A DNA stretch of 64,000 nt from Dechloromonas sp. ZY10 (lineage in GTDB: Bacteria; Pseudomonadota; Gammaproteobacteria; Burkholderiales; Rhodocyclaceae). The translations under genes were made by a program, and so were the position numbers. Within the stretch, counting starts at the first letter, position 1, and each line of letters begins with the position of its first letter. The notes below the pieces were generated by a model, which was given only the letters and a program-made list of their open reading frames with translations, did not search any database and was not told the DNA's origin. The DNA is taken from NCBI RefSeq assembly GCF_041378895.1, contig NZ_CP144212.1:3209501-3273500 (forward strand), written 5' to 3'. Shown piece after piece: positions 50,581-58,762 of this stretch.

Positions 50581-50952
50581 ATGGGCGTCCGCATCGACAA
50601 ATGGCTGTGGGCCGGGCGTTTTTTCAAGACGCGCAGCCTGGCCAGCGATGCGGTCAGCGGCGGCAAGGTCAAGCTCAACGGCGCCGCCGCCAAGCCGGCG
50701 CGCGAAGTCAAACCCGGCGACCGGTTGGAGATTCATAACGGCGACACCCGCTGGGAAGTGATCGTCCAGGCGTTGTCGGAAAAACGCGGCCCGGCACCGG
50801 AAGCGCGGCTGCTCTACGAAGAAACGGCGGAGAGCATTGCCGCCCGCGAAGCCGAGCAGCAGCGCCGCAAATTCACCGTCGAACCCGCCGCCGACCTGCA
50901 CGGCCGCCCGACCAAGCGCGACCGGCGGCAACTGCAACGCTTCGGCGAGTAA
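50581..50952 (+). CDS. S4 RNA-binding heat-shock protein (Hsp15/HslR-like)
   Basis: A 123-residue basic protein with an N-terminal S4 domain (MGVRIDKWLWAGRFFKTRSL, ASDAVSGGKVKLNGAAAKPA, VKPGDRLEIHNGD) and a charged C-terminal tail (HGRPTKRDRRQLQRFGE). In E. coli Hsp15 binds stalled 50S subunits with nascent tRNA. It begins 2 bases after the lysA stop, so it is cotranscribed with lysA. Confidence 0.92.
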   Translation: MGVRIDKWLWAGRFFKTRSLASDAVSGGKVKLNGAAAKPAREVKPGDRLEIHNGDTRWEVIVQALSEKRGPAPEARLLYEETAESIAAREAEQQRRKFTVEPAADLHGRPTKRDRRQLQRFGE

Positions 50953-51061
50953 ACGCAGGAACGCGAGTCCGCCGCTCCCGGCGCGCCTCGCCGGCTGCAC
51001 CGCTGACCGGGCCTTGCTCGGCCATCCATCAGCCAGCCGCTGTTACCGGCTTTTTAGCCTT

Positions 51062-51081
51062 TGCCACGGTCGACCGTGGCA
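51062..51081. repeat. GTCGAC palindromic repeat, copy 3
   Basis: Perfect 20-bp palindrome with 10-base arms TGCCACGGTC / GACCGTGGCA. It lies between the convergent Hsp15-like and AEC genes, 11 bases from the AEC stop. The left flank has GGCTTTTTAGCC but no clear second motif. It could also act as a terminator hairpin. Confidence 0.75.
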
Positions 51082-51092
51082 GAGCGGCAAAA

Positions 51093-51980
51093 TCACAAGA
51101 CCCAGGCCAGCGCCAGCGGCAGGAAGAGCAGCGCCGCCAGGTTGCCGATCAGCACGATCGACGCGACCCGCTGCGGCTCCTGCTGGTAACGCTCGGCAAA
51201 GAGGAAGTTGAGCACCGCCGGCGGCAGCGCGCCGAAGACGAACAGCATCGCTGCGTCACGCCCCTGCAGGCCGAGCAGCTGGATCAGGCCGAGCGCGATC
51301 AGCATCCCGACGACCGGGCGCAACAGGGCGCTGCCGACCGCCAGTTTCCACTCGTTGAAACGCACGTCGGTCATGCGCACGCCAAGCGAAAACAGCAGCA
51401 GCGGCACCGACACATCGCCGAGCATCTTGATCGCGATCAGCGCCGGCGGCCAGACCGGGATTTTGAGGATCGCCACGGTCAACCCGGCGATCGCGGCAAA
51501 AACCACCGGAATCCGCCACAAGGTCAGCAGCCGCGTACTCGGGTCAAGCAGGCGGGCGCCAAACGAGAAGTGCAGCGTGTTTTCGACCATGAACAGGATC
51601 ACCGCCGCCGGCAGGGCGCTCTCGCCCCAGGCCAGCACCGCCAGCGGCAGGCCGATGTTGCCGGAGTTGTTGAACAGCATCGGCGGCACCAGGGTTTTCG
51701 CCTGCACGCCGCACAGCCGGGCCACCGGCCACGCCAGCAGGCCGCACAGCGCCAGCAGCAGAAAACCGCCCAAGGCCAGCGGCGCGTAGGCGGCGAGGTC
51801 AAAGGACTTGCCCGCCATCGCGGCAAAAACCAGCGCCGGGACGAACACATCCATATTCAGGCGGTTGGCGACCGCCATTTCCGGCTTGTGCTTGCGCGCG
51901 TAGAAAAAACCAGCGGCAACAATGCCGAAGATCGGGAACAGGATCGCCGCAAGACGCAGGCTGAGACTGGCATTTTCCAC
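51093..51980 (-). CDS. AEC-family transporter
   Basis: An inner-membrane carrier of 295 residues with about ten hydrophobic segments, including RLAAILFPIFGIVAAGFFYA, PLALGGFLLLALCGLLAWPV and GNIGLPLAVLAWGESALPAA, the last carrying the NNSGNIGLP motif of the auxin-efflux-carrier family. Members move weak organic acids or act in malonate/auxin export. Substrate not predicted. A GTG at 51980 with GGAG eight bases upstream is chosen; other in-frame GTG/ATG codons lie upstream. It follows hslVU by 116 bases on the same strand. Confidence 0.88.
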   Translation of the reverse strand: MENASLSLRLAAILFPIFGIVAAGFFYARKHKPEMAVANRLNMDVFVPALVFAAMAGKSFDLAAYAPLALGGFLLLALCGLLAWPVARLCGVQAKTLVPPMLFNNSGNIGLPLAVLAWGESALPAAVILFMVENTLHFSFGARLLDPSTRLLTLWRIPVVFAAIAGLTVAILKIPVWPPALIAIKMLGDVSVPLLLFSLGVRMTDVRFNEWKLAVGSALLRPVVGMLIALGLIQLLGLQGRDAAMLFVFGALPPAVLNFLFAERYQQEPQRVASIVLIGNLAALLFLPLALAWVL

Positions 51981-52096
51981 GGGCTGCACTCCACCAAAGA
52001 CGATGGCCGGCATGATGCGCGCCATCGGCGCTGCCGGCCATCCGGGTTTGCCCGCGAGCGCTACCACTCGCGGGACGAACAAACTAGCGCTGCAGA

Positions 52097-53446
52097 TTAC
52101 AGCACATAACGCGACAGATCTTCGTCGGCGGCGACTTCGCCCAGCTTTTGATTGACGTAGGCGGCGTCGACCAAGACCTGCTCCAGACCAATCTTGCCGG
52201 CGTCGAACGAAACCTCTTCGAGCAGCTTTTCCATCACCGTATGCAGGCGGCGGGCGCCGATGTTCTCGGTGCGCTCGTTCACCTGGAAGGCGATCTCGGC
52301 CAGACGGCGGATACCGTCGGCGGCAAACTCGATATTCACCCCTTCGGTCGCCAGCAAGGCCTGATACTGCTTGGTCAGGCAGGCATCGGTCTGAGTCAGG
52401 ATGCATTCGAAATCGGCGACTGACAGTGAATCGAGTTCGACACGGATCGGGAAGCGACCCTGCAGCTCGGGAATCAGGTCCGACGGCTTGGACAGGTGGA
52501 AGGCACCGGACGCGATGAACAGGATGTGATCGGTCTTGATCATGCCGTACTTGGTCGACACCGTGGTGCCTTCGACCAACGGCAGCAGGTCGCGCTGCAC
52601 GCCCTGGCGCGACACGTCAGCGCCCTGCATCTCGGAACGGCTGGCAACCTTGTCGATCTCGTCGATGAAGACGATGCCGTTCTGCTCGACCGCCTTGACC
52701 GCCTCCAGCTTGATTTCCTCGTCGTTGACCAGCTTGGCCGCTTCCTCGTCGGTGAGCAGCTTGAGCGCCTCCTTGATCGGCATCTTGCGCGACTTCTTCT
52801 TGCCGTTGCCCATGTTCTGGAACATGCCCTGAATCTGCTGGGTCAGCTCTTCCATCCCCGGCGGGGCGAAAATCTCGGCCTGCATCGACGGCATCGCTAC
52901 TTCGATGTCGATTTCCTTGTCGTCGAGCTCGCCCTCGCGCAGTTTCTTGCGGAATTTCTGGCGGGTCGCGTTATCTGCGGTCGACGCATTCTCCTCGGCA
53001 AAAAAGCCGGGGCTGCGCGCCGGCGGCAGCAGCACGTCGAGCACGCGATCCTCGGCGGCATCCTCGGCGCGCGCGCGCATCGCCTTGATCGCCCGCTCGC
53101 GCTGGCTCTTGATCGCCATCTCGACCAGATCGCGGATGATGGTCTCGACATCGCGGCCGACATAGCCGACCTCGGTGAACTTGGTCGCCTCGACCTTGAT
53201 GAACGGCGCATTCGCCAGCCGCGCCAGGCGGCGCGCAATCTCGGTCTTGCCGACGCCGGTCGGCCCGATCATCAGGATGTTCTTGGGCGTAATCTCCTGG
53301 CGCAGCGGCTCGGCCACCTGCGCCCGCCGCCAGCGGTTGCGCAAGGCAATCGCCACCGACTTCTTGGCCGCCTTCTGGCCAACGATGTGCTTATCGAGTT
53401 CGGAAACGATCTCCGGCGGGGTAAAACCCAGAATCGAGGTACTCAT
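52097..53446 (-). CDS. hslU: HslU ATPase subunit of the HslVU protease
   Basis: Unfoldase that feeds proteins to HslV. The 449-residue product has Walker [10 protein letters not shown] (61-69), Walker [16 protein letters not shown], pore loop [13 protein letters not shown], an inserted I-domain, and ends SRYVL-like with [20 protein letters not shown], the C-terminal tail that docks into HslV. The ATG overlaps the hslV stop (ATGA). Confidence 0.97.
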   Translation of the reverse strand: MSTSILGFTPPEIVSELDKHIVGQKAAKKSVAIALRNRWRRAQVAEPLRQEITPKNILMIGPTGVGKTEIARRLARLANAPFIKVEATKFTEVGYVGRDVETIIRDLVEMAIKSQRERAIKAMRARAEDAAEDRVLDVLLPPARSPGFFAEENASTADNATRQKFRKKLREGELDDKEIDIEVAMPSMQAEIFAPPGMEELTQQIQGMFQNMGNGKKKSRKMPIKEALKLLTDEEAAKLVNDEEIKLEAVKAVEQNGIVFIDEIDKVASRSEMQGADVSRQGVQRDLLPLVEGTTVSTKYGMIKTDHILFIASGAFHLSKPSDLIPELQGRFPIRVELDSLSVADFECILTQTDACLTKQYQALLATEGVNIEFAADGIRRLAEIAFQVNERTENIGARRLHTVMEKLLEEVSFDAGKIGLEQVLVDAAYVNQKLGEVAADEDLSRYVL

Positions 53447-53979
53447 TCGAGGACTTCCAGCGTGAAATTGCGATTGGTGTAAATGCACAGATCGCCGGCA
53501 ATCTCCAGCGACTTGGTGACGATTTCCAGCGGCGACAACTCGGTATTCTCCAGCAAGGCCCGCGCCGCGCTCTGCGCATACGCCCCGCCCGAGCCAATGG
53601 CGACGATGCCGTGCTCCGGCTCCAGCACATCGCCGTTACCGGTAATCACCAGCGACGCATCGCGGTCGGCCACCGACAACATTGCCTCCAGCCGGCGCAA
53701 GGCCCGGTCCGAACGCCAGTCCTTCGCCAACTCCACCGCCGAACGCACCAGATTGCCCTGATGCTTCTCCAGCTTGGCCTCGAAACGCTCGAACAGCGTA
53801 AACGCATCCGCCGTCCCGCCGGCAAACCCGGCCAGAATCCGGCCGTTATACAAACGCCGTACCTTCTTCGCCGTTCCCTTGATGACGATATTCCCCAGCG
53901 TCACCTGCCCATCCCCCCCCATCGCCACCGAGTTGCCCCGGCGCACGGAAAGGATGGTCGTGCCGTGATATTGCTCCAT
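53443..53979 (-). CDS. hslV: HslV peptidase subunit of the HslVU protease
   Basis: Threonine protease of 178 residues. After removal of MEQYHG the catalytic Thr of [20 protein letters not shown] is exposed, with the active-site Lys in [14 protein letters not shown] and the Gly-rich [16 protein letters not shown]. The 5' side of the gene abuts a G-rich tract and the large repeat region. Forms one operon with hslU. Confidence 0.97.
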   Translation of the reverse strand: MEQYHGTTILSVRRGNSVAMGGDGQVTLGNIVIKGTAKKVRRLYNGRILAGFAGGTADAFTLFERFEAKLEKHQGNLVRSAVELAKDWRSDRALRRLEAMLSVADRDASLVITGNGDVLEPEHGIVAIGSGGAYAQSAARALLENTELSPLEIVTKSLEIAGDLCIYTNRNFTLEVLE

Positions 53980-54015
53980 GCGAGACTTCCTGAACGAGAG
54001 ATAAGGAAGATAGAT

Positions 54016-54062
54016 GGGGATGAATCGGGGGGATTCAAGATGGGGGATGGGGATTGTTGGGG
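54016..54062 (+). other. G-rich tract upstream of hslV, possible G-quadruplex
   Basis: Five runs of four to six G residues within 47 bases (near 54016, 54027, 54042, 54049 and 54059), separated by short loops. The G-rich strand is opposite to the hslV coding strand, about 40-80 bases before its ATG, so it could fold in the promoter region. Confidence 0.5.
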
Positions 54063-54163
54063 CGGACGGAGAGCACGGTAAATCGCCCTCTGGAGCGGGC
54101 GCCCAACCCGATTCTTGGCCAGCGCCGTTTCGCCTCAGCAGAACACGGCTTTTGCTTTTTTTC

Positions 54164-54175
54164 GGGTTGACCGTG
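54164..54175. repeat. Degenerate GTCGAC motif
   Basis: GGGTTGACCGTG preceded by CTTTTTTTC. Only the right half-site is intact; classed with the family because of the flanking T-run and its position next to full copies. Confidence 0.4.
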
Positions 54176-54259
54176 TCACGAATACATCCGGCGACTTGCG
54201 CCTTACTGCAATTACACTGCCGAACCGCCGGCCTGATCGGAAATGATTACAGTGGCTGT

Positions 54260-54794
54260 CCGCGCCTGACGCGCGGGCGTACTTTCTTTTGCTTCGCCAA
54301 AAGAAAGTAGCCAAAGAAAAGGCGACCCCAGGCTACGCGGTCGGCTGCGCCGACTACCCTGCGCTACTCGGCGAGCCGGGCGGCTGCGGAACTCGGCCCT
54401 GCGGGCCTCAAACAGTCCTCGCCGAAAACCCCCGGCCCGCCTGCGTTGCTCGGCGCTCCACATGGGGCCCCAAGGCGTCGCGGCGGAAAGCTTGGAGCGA
54501 AAATCAACGTTGACTGGCTTTTACGGTCAACCGGCAAAAACGTCATTTTTTTACCGTCGACCGTGAATCCGAGACGTTTTTCCCCCAGCCCTCTGCGGCG
54601 TCGAGCAGCGCAGCGGGCAACGGGAAAGAGGGCGAGGACTGTCTGAGGCCCAAAGGGCCGAGTTCCGCAGCCCCCCGTTGTGCGCGAGCAGCGCAGAGCA
54701 CCCGGCGCAGCCGGGCGCCGCAGTGGGCGCGCCTTCTTTTTGGCTACTTTTTCTTGGCAAGACAAGAAAAAGTATGCCCGCGCGTCAGGCGCGG
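54260..54794. repeat. Imperfect long inverted repeat with covarying hairpins
   Basis: The arms are about 54260-54480 and 54575-54794. Matching landmarks include CCGCGCCTGACGCGCGGGC at the outer end of the left arm and its complement at the outer end of the right arm, and GCGGAACTCGGCCCT...AACAGTCCTCGCC against the complement of GGCGAGGACTGTCTGAGG. Each arm has a perfect 12-bp hairpin (54280-54309; 54745-54774) with a 6-base loop. The stems differ at two positions in a compensated way. The spacer contains a paired GTCGAC element. Similar TACTTTCTTTTG-type repeats are widespread in proteobacteria, as I recall. Confidence 0.8.
54523..54565. repeat. Paired GTCGAC element, copy 4
   Basis: ACGGTCAACCGG (54523-54534), core CAAAAACGTCATTTTTTT, then ACCGTCGACCGTG (54553-54565). 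The motif centres are 30 bases apart. It sits in the spacer of the long inverted repeat. TCAACGTTGA at 54504-54513 is a further small palindrome beside it. Confidence 0.75.
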
Positions 54795-54952
54795 AAACCA
54801 GCGCCAGCAGCAACAGACCCCGCGCCAGCAACAGCCCTCACGCGCCAGCCTGCCTGCAAGCACAAACCAGAATCCCCCCGCCGTTAGCGCCCGCTCGCAG
54901 CCCGCATTCCCGAGGCGTCTCTGGCTCGCGAGCCGGGCAATCCGGCTACTTC

Positions 54953-54994
54953 CACGGTCAACCGCGAAAAACGGCCATTTTCCCCGTCGACCGT
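54953..54994. repeat. Paired GTCGAC element, copy 5
   Basis: CACGGTCAACCGCG (54953-54966), core AAAAACGGCCATTTT, then CCCGTCGACCGTA (54982-54994). The motif centres are 29 bases apart. It lies about 110 bases upstream of the OsmC-YcaO start. Confidence 0.75.
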
Positions 54995-55100
54995 AAAACC
55001 GACGCAGTTTTTTGCCAATTCCCACCCGCCGCAGGTTTTTCCCGGCCGGAAACCCCGATAATGGCGGCCATTTTGTTTTGCACGCTTTTGCGGAATTCCC

Positions 55101-57296
55101 ATGGAAATCAAGGTCAATTTTCTCGACAAGCTTCGTCAGGAAGCCAAATTCGACGACTTCACGGTCATCGCCGATCAGCCCATCCGCTACAAGGGCGATG
55201 GCTCGGCGCCGGGGCCGTTCGATTACTTCCTCGCTTCGTCGGCCTTGTGCGCGGCCTACTTCGTCAAGCTCTACTGCGACACGCGCAATATCCCGACCGA
55301 GCACATCCGCCTGGCGCACAACAACATCGTCGATCCGGAAAACCGCTATAAGCAGACCTTCAAAATCCAGGTCGAGCTGCCGCCGGACATTTCCGAGAAG
55401 GACCGGCTGGGCATTTTGCGTTCGATTGACCGGTGTACCGTGAAGAAGGTCGTGCAGACCGGCCCCGAGTTCGTGATCGAGGAAGTCGAGAATCTGGATG
55501 CCGACGCCCAGGCGCTGCTGACCCTCAGCCCGGACGCCGACACGCAGACCTACATCGCCGGCAAGGACCTGCCGCTGGAAGAGACCATCGCCAACATGTC
55601 CGGCCTGCTCGCCGGGCTGGGAATCAAGATCGAGATCGCTTCCTGGCGCAATCTGGTCCCGAATGTCTGGTCGCTGCATATCCGCGACGCGCATTCGCCG
55701 ATGTGCTTCACCAACGGCAAGGGGGCGACCAAGGAAAGCGCGCTGGCCTCGGCGTTGGGCGAGTACATCGAGCGCCTGAGCTGCAACCATTTCTATAACG
55801 ACAATTACTGGGGCGAGGAATTCGCCAACGCGCCCTTCGTGCATTACCCGGAGGAGCGCTGGTTCAAGCCGGGCAAGAAGGATGCGCTGCCCAAGGGCCT
55901 GCTCGACGACTACACGCTGGAAATCTACAACCCGGACGGCGAACTGCGCGCCTCGCACCTGTTCGACACCAATTCCGGCAACACCGAGCGCGGCGTCTGC
56001 GCGCTGCCTTACGTGCGCCAGTCGGACGGCGAAACGGTGTATTTCCCGACCAACCTGATCGACAACCTCTACCTGAGCAACGGCATGAGTGCCGGCAATA
56101 CGCTGGCCGAGGCGCAGGTACAGTGCCTGTCGGAAATCTTTGAGCGGGCCGTCAAACGCGAAATTCTGGAGGGCGAAATCGCCCTGCCCGACGTACCGGC
56201 CGAGGTGTTGGCCAAATATCCCGGCATCGTCGCCGGCATTGCCGAACTGGAAAATCAGGGCTTCCCGGTGCTGGTCAAGGATGCTTCGCTCGGCGGCGAA
56301 TTCCCGGTGATGTGCGTGACCCTGATGAATCCGCGCACCGGCGGCGTCTTTGCCTCCTTCGGCGCGCATCCCAGCCTGGAAGTGGCGCTCGAACGCAGCC
56401 TCACCGAACTGCTGCAGGGCCGCAGCTTCGAAGGCCTCAACGACCTGCCGCGACCGACCTTCGAGAGCAACGCCGTCACCGAGCCCAATAACTTCGTCGA
56501 ACACTTCATCGACTCCAGCGGCGTGGTGTCGTGGCGCTTTTTCAGCGCCAAAGCCGATTACGAATTCGTCGAATGGGATTTCTCCGGCCAGGGCGAAAAT
56601 TCGAACGCCGACGAAGCCGCCACCCTGTTCGGCATCCTCGAAGCCATGGGCAAAGAAGTGTACATGGCGGTCTACGACCAGTTGGGCGCCACCGCCTGCC
56701 GCATCCTGGTTCCGGGTTACTCCGAAATTTACCCGGTCGACGATCTGATCTGGGACAACACCAACAAGGCGCTGGCCTTCCGCGCCGACATCCTCAATCT
56801 GCACCGCCTCGACGACGACGCGCTGGCCGCGCTGCTCGAACGCCTGGAGGAGAGCGAGCTCGACGACTACACCGACATCATCACCCTGATCGGCGTCGAG
56901 TTCGACGAAAACACGGTCTGGGGCCAGCTGACCATTCTCGAACTCAAGTTGCTGATCAACCTGGCGCTGCAGGATTTCGAGTCGGCCAAGGATCAGGTCG
57001 AGGCCTATCTGCAATACAACGAGAACACCGCCGAGCGCGGCCTCTTTTATCAGGCCGTGAACGCCGTGCTTGAAGTCACGCTCGACGACGAGCTGGAACT
57101 GGACGATTACGAAACCAATTTCCGCCGCATGTTCGGCAACGAACGCATGGACGCCGTACTCGGCTCGGTCAACGGCAGCGTGCGCTTCCATGGCCTGACG
57201 CCGACCAGCATGAAGCTGGAAGGACTGGACCGCCACCAGCGGCTGCTCGACAGCTACCGCAAGGCCCACGCCGCTCGCACCAAGGCGGCCGGGTAA
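55101..57296 (+). CDS. OsmC-YcaO fusion protein
   Basis: A 731-residue protein. Residues about 1-150 are OsmC-like (APGPFDYFLASSALCAAYFV, IQVELPPDISEKDRLGILRS), with the Cys of SSALCAAYF in the usual peroxidatic region. From about 165 it is YcaO, with ATP-binding segments such as ESALASALGEYIERLSCNHF and AEAQVQCLSEIFERAVKREI, and an extended acidic C-terminal region (YTDIITLIGVEFDENTVWGQ). E. coli YcaO (586 residues) is needed for RimO-dependent methylthiolation of ribosomal protein S12. The same fusion exists in other proteobacteria. The gene stands alone after the repeat region. TTTTGCGGAATTCCCATGG shows a weak ribosome-binding site. Confidence 0.92.
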   Translation: MEIKVNFLDKLRQEAKFDDFTVIADQPIRYKGDGSAPGPFDYFLASSALCAAYFVKLYCDTRNIPTEHIRLAHNNIVDPENRYKQTFKIQVELPPDISEKDRLGILRSIDRCTVKKVVQTGPEFVIEEVENLDADAQALLTLSPDADTQTYIAGKDLPLEETIANMSGLLAGLGIKIEIASWRNLVPNVWSLHIRDAHSPMCFTNGKGATKESALASALGEYIERLSCNHFYNDNYWGEEFANAPFVHYPEERWFKPGKKDALPKGLLDDYTLEIYNPDGELRASHLFDTNSGNTERGVCALPYVRQSDGETVYFPTNLIDNLYLSNGMSAGNTLAEAQVQCLSEIFERAVKREILEGEIALPDVPAEVLAKYPGIVAGIAELENQGFPVLVKDASLGGEFPVMCVTLMNPRTGGVFASFGAHPSLEVALERSLTELLQGRSFEGLNDLPRPTFESNAVTEPNNFVEHFIDSSGVVSWRFFSAKADYEFVEWDFSGQGENSNADEAATLFGILEAMGKEVYMAVYDQLGATACRILVPGYSEIYPVDDLIWDNTNKALAFRADILNLHRLDDDALAALLERLEESELDDYTDIITLIGVEFDENTVWGQLTILELKLLINLALQDFESAKDQVEAYLQYNENTAERGLFYQAVNAVLEVTLDDELELDDYETNFRRMFGNERMDAVLGSVNGSVRFHGLTPTSMKLEGLDRHQRLLDSYRKAHAARTKAAG

Positions 57297-57297
57297 G

Positions 57298-57351
57298 CCA
57301 GAGCGGCCGCCCAACACGCACCTCTGCGAGTTGGGCCTCGGCTGCTCTGGC
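57298..57351. terminator. Long hairpin between OsmC-YcaO and znuB
   Basis: Outer arms CCAGAGC and GCTCTGG with inner GCCCAAC / GTTGGGC form one extended hairpin directly after the ycaO stop. The genes are convergent, so it may end both transcripts together with the GTCGAC element next to it. Confidence 0.6.
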
Positions 57352-57356
57352 CGATC

Positions 57357-57399
57357 ACGGTCGACCGGAAAAAAGGCGATTTTTCCCGGTCGACCGTAA
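57357..57399. repeat. Paired GTCGAC element, copy 6 (best preserved)
   Basis: CACGGTCGACCGG (57357-57369), core AAAAAAGGCGATTTTT, then CCCGGTCGACCGTA. The centres of the two GTCGAC sites are 29 bases apart, and the whole is a nearly perfect 41-43-bp inverted repeat whose two ends are themselves palindromes. It lies 3 bases from the znuB stop. Confidence 0.82.
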
Positions 57400-57402
57400 A
57401 TC

Positions 57403-58179
57403 TCAGCCCAAGACCACCGCCAGCAGCAGCAACAAGGCCAGTACCGGCCCGAACGGCTGATCGAGGCCGAGCGCCAGGGCAAAGGCGGCGAGGTAGGCCA
57501 GCAGCCCGCAAGCCAGCGCCAGCAGCAGCCCCCGCCGCCAGCTGGCGGCACGGCGAAAGGCGAGCCAGGCCGGGATGAAGACCAGCGCGAAGGCGCCCAT
57601 CACACCCAGAGTCATGGTCGCCAGCGCCAGACACAGCGCGGCAAGCAGGTCGAAGCCGGCGAGCACCGGCCAGGCCGGACGGCCGCGCAGACGTAAAAAA
57701 TCCGGGTAGAGCCGGGCAAGCAGCAGGTCGGCCGACCAGCGGCGCAGCCCGAGCAGCGTCAGCAACAGCGCGCCGCCGGCCAATGCCAGCTGCTGCCAGC
57801 CGGCAAAGTAAAGCTGGCCGTCGAACAGTGCGTGGCCCAGGCTTTCGGCGAGCGGGTTGTTGGCAACCAAGAGCACCGCCAGCGCCCAACTGGCGAGGAG
57901 CAGGAACACCTGGGCGGCGGCGCCGCTGAGCCGGCGTTGCAGGGCCTGCTTGCCAGCCCCGGCAACGGCGCTGGCGGCCAACCCGCCAGCCACCGGCGGC
58001 AACGCCGCGCTGGCCGCGAGCAAGGCGCCGGCGGCGGCAACGTGGGCGTAAGCCAGCGCCGCCAGCCATTCGTCGCGCAGGCGCAGGTAGGCGCCGAGCA
58101 GCGGTAGCAGCAAGGCCAGCAGCAGGCCGTTGGCAAAGGGCAGCGCAAAGAGCGCGAAATCAGGCGAGGTCCACTGCAT
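57403..58179 (-). CDS. znuB: Zinc/manganese-type ABC transporter permease
   Basis: A 258-residue inner-membrane permease of the ABC-3 (ZnuB/MntB) family with about seven to eight hydrophobic segments (FANGLLLALLLPLLGAYLRL, LAYAHVAAAGALLAASAALP, MTLGVMGAFALVFIPAWLAF). RLRDEWLAALAYAHVAAAGA corresponds to the family position where LG.ALSH.G is usually seen, here diverged. It overlaps the end of znuC by 20 bases and lies last in the operon. The symbol is assigned by context; metal specificity is inferred. Confidence 0.85.
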   Translation of the reverse strand: MQWTSPDFALFALPFANGLLLALLLPLLGAYLRLRDEWLAALAYAHVAAAGALLAASAALPPVAGGLAASAVAGAGKQALQRRLSGAAAQVFLLLASWALAVLLVANNPLAESLGHALFDGQLYFAGWQQLALAGGALLLTLLGLRRWSADLLLARLYPDFLRLRGRPAWPVLAGFDLLAALCLALATMTLGVMGAFALVFIPAWLAFRRAASWRRGLLLALACGLLAYLAAFALALGLDQPFGPVLALLLLLAVVLG

Positions 58180-58762
58180 GCGCGGCCTCCAGATGAACGA
58201 TGCGGTCGCAGCAGGCGGCGAGAAAATCGGCGTCGTGGCTGACCACCAGCAGGCCGGCGCCAGCCGCCGCACGATCGCGCAGATGCGCGGCCAGCCAGCG
58301 CACGCCGGCTACATCGAGATTGTTGGTCGGCTCGTCGAGCAGCACCAGATCGCCCGGCGCCTGCAGTACCGCCCACAGCGCGAGAAAGTGCCGCTGCCCG
58401 CCGGAAAGGCGGTCGAGCCGCCAATCCAGCTTGTCGGCCAGCCAGGGCGGCAGGCCGACAGCGGCAGCACCGGTCAGCGCCAGCAGTTCGTGTCCATTCA
58501 GCGGCAGGCCGGCAAAGGGCGGCACTTCCTGACGTTGCCAGTTGATGCGCAAGCCTGCCGCCCGCTGCAACTCACCTGCGATGCAGTGGGCACCGCCGCC
58601 GGCGATCAACGCCAGCAGGCTGCTTTTGCCGACGCCGTTGGGCCCGGCCAGGCCGACGATTTCACCGGCCGCCAACGCCAGGCTGACTGCCTTGCCGACA
58701 GGGGTATCCGCCGCCCCCGGCCAGCCGGCGACCACCCCGGAGAGTTGCAGCAGCGGCGCCAT
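58160..58762 (-). CDS. znuC: ABC transporter ATP-binding protein, zinc-type
   Basis: A short 200-residue ATPase with Walker A GLAGPNGVGKSSLLALI, signature RLSGGQRHFLALW, Walker B LVLLDEPTNNLD and the switch His in VVSHDADFL. ZnuC is usually about 230-250 residues. The C-terminal extension that carries regulatory parts in E. coli ZnuC is missing. The ATG overlaps the znuA stop (TGATG). Confidence 0.88.
   Translation of the reverse strand: MAPLLQLSGVVAGWPGAADTPVGKAVSLALAAGEIVGLAGPNGVGKSSLLALIAGGGAHCIAGELQRAAGLRINWQRQEVPPFAGLPLNGHELLALTGAAAVGLPPWLADKLDWRLDRLSGGQRHFLALWAVLQAPGDLVLLDEPTNNLDVAGVRWLAAHLRDRAAAGAGLLVVSHDADFLAACCDRIVHLEAAHAVDLA

Larger units (their letters stand above)
53980..55100. 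other. 1.1-kb gene-free region rich in repeats
   Basis: No convincing gene lies in these 1121 bases between divergent hslV and the OsmC-YcaO gene. Open frames here follow inverted repeats and give low-complexity, Arg/Ala-rich products. Contents: a G-rich tract (54016-54062), a degenerate GTCGAC motif (54164-54175), a roughly 535-bp imperfect inverted repeat (54260-54794), two paired GTCGAC elements (54523-54565 and 54953-54994), then the leader of the YcaO gene. Confidence 0.85.

Noticed and set aside
54364..54831. Open frames inside the long inverted repeat that give matching protein pieces on both strands
   Set aside because: They arise from the repeat itself and occur in several frames; no start signal, low complexity.
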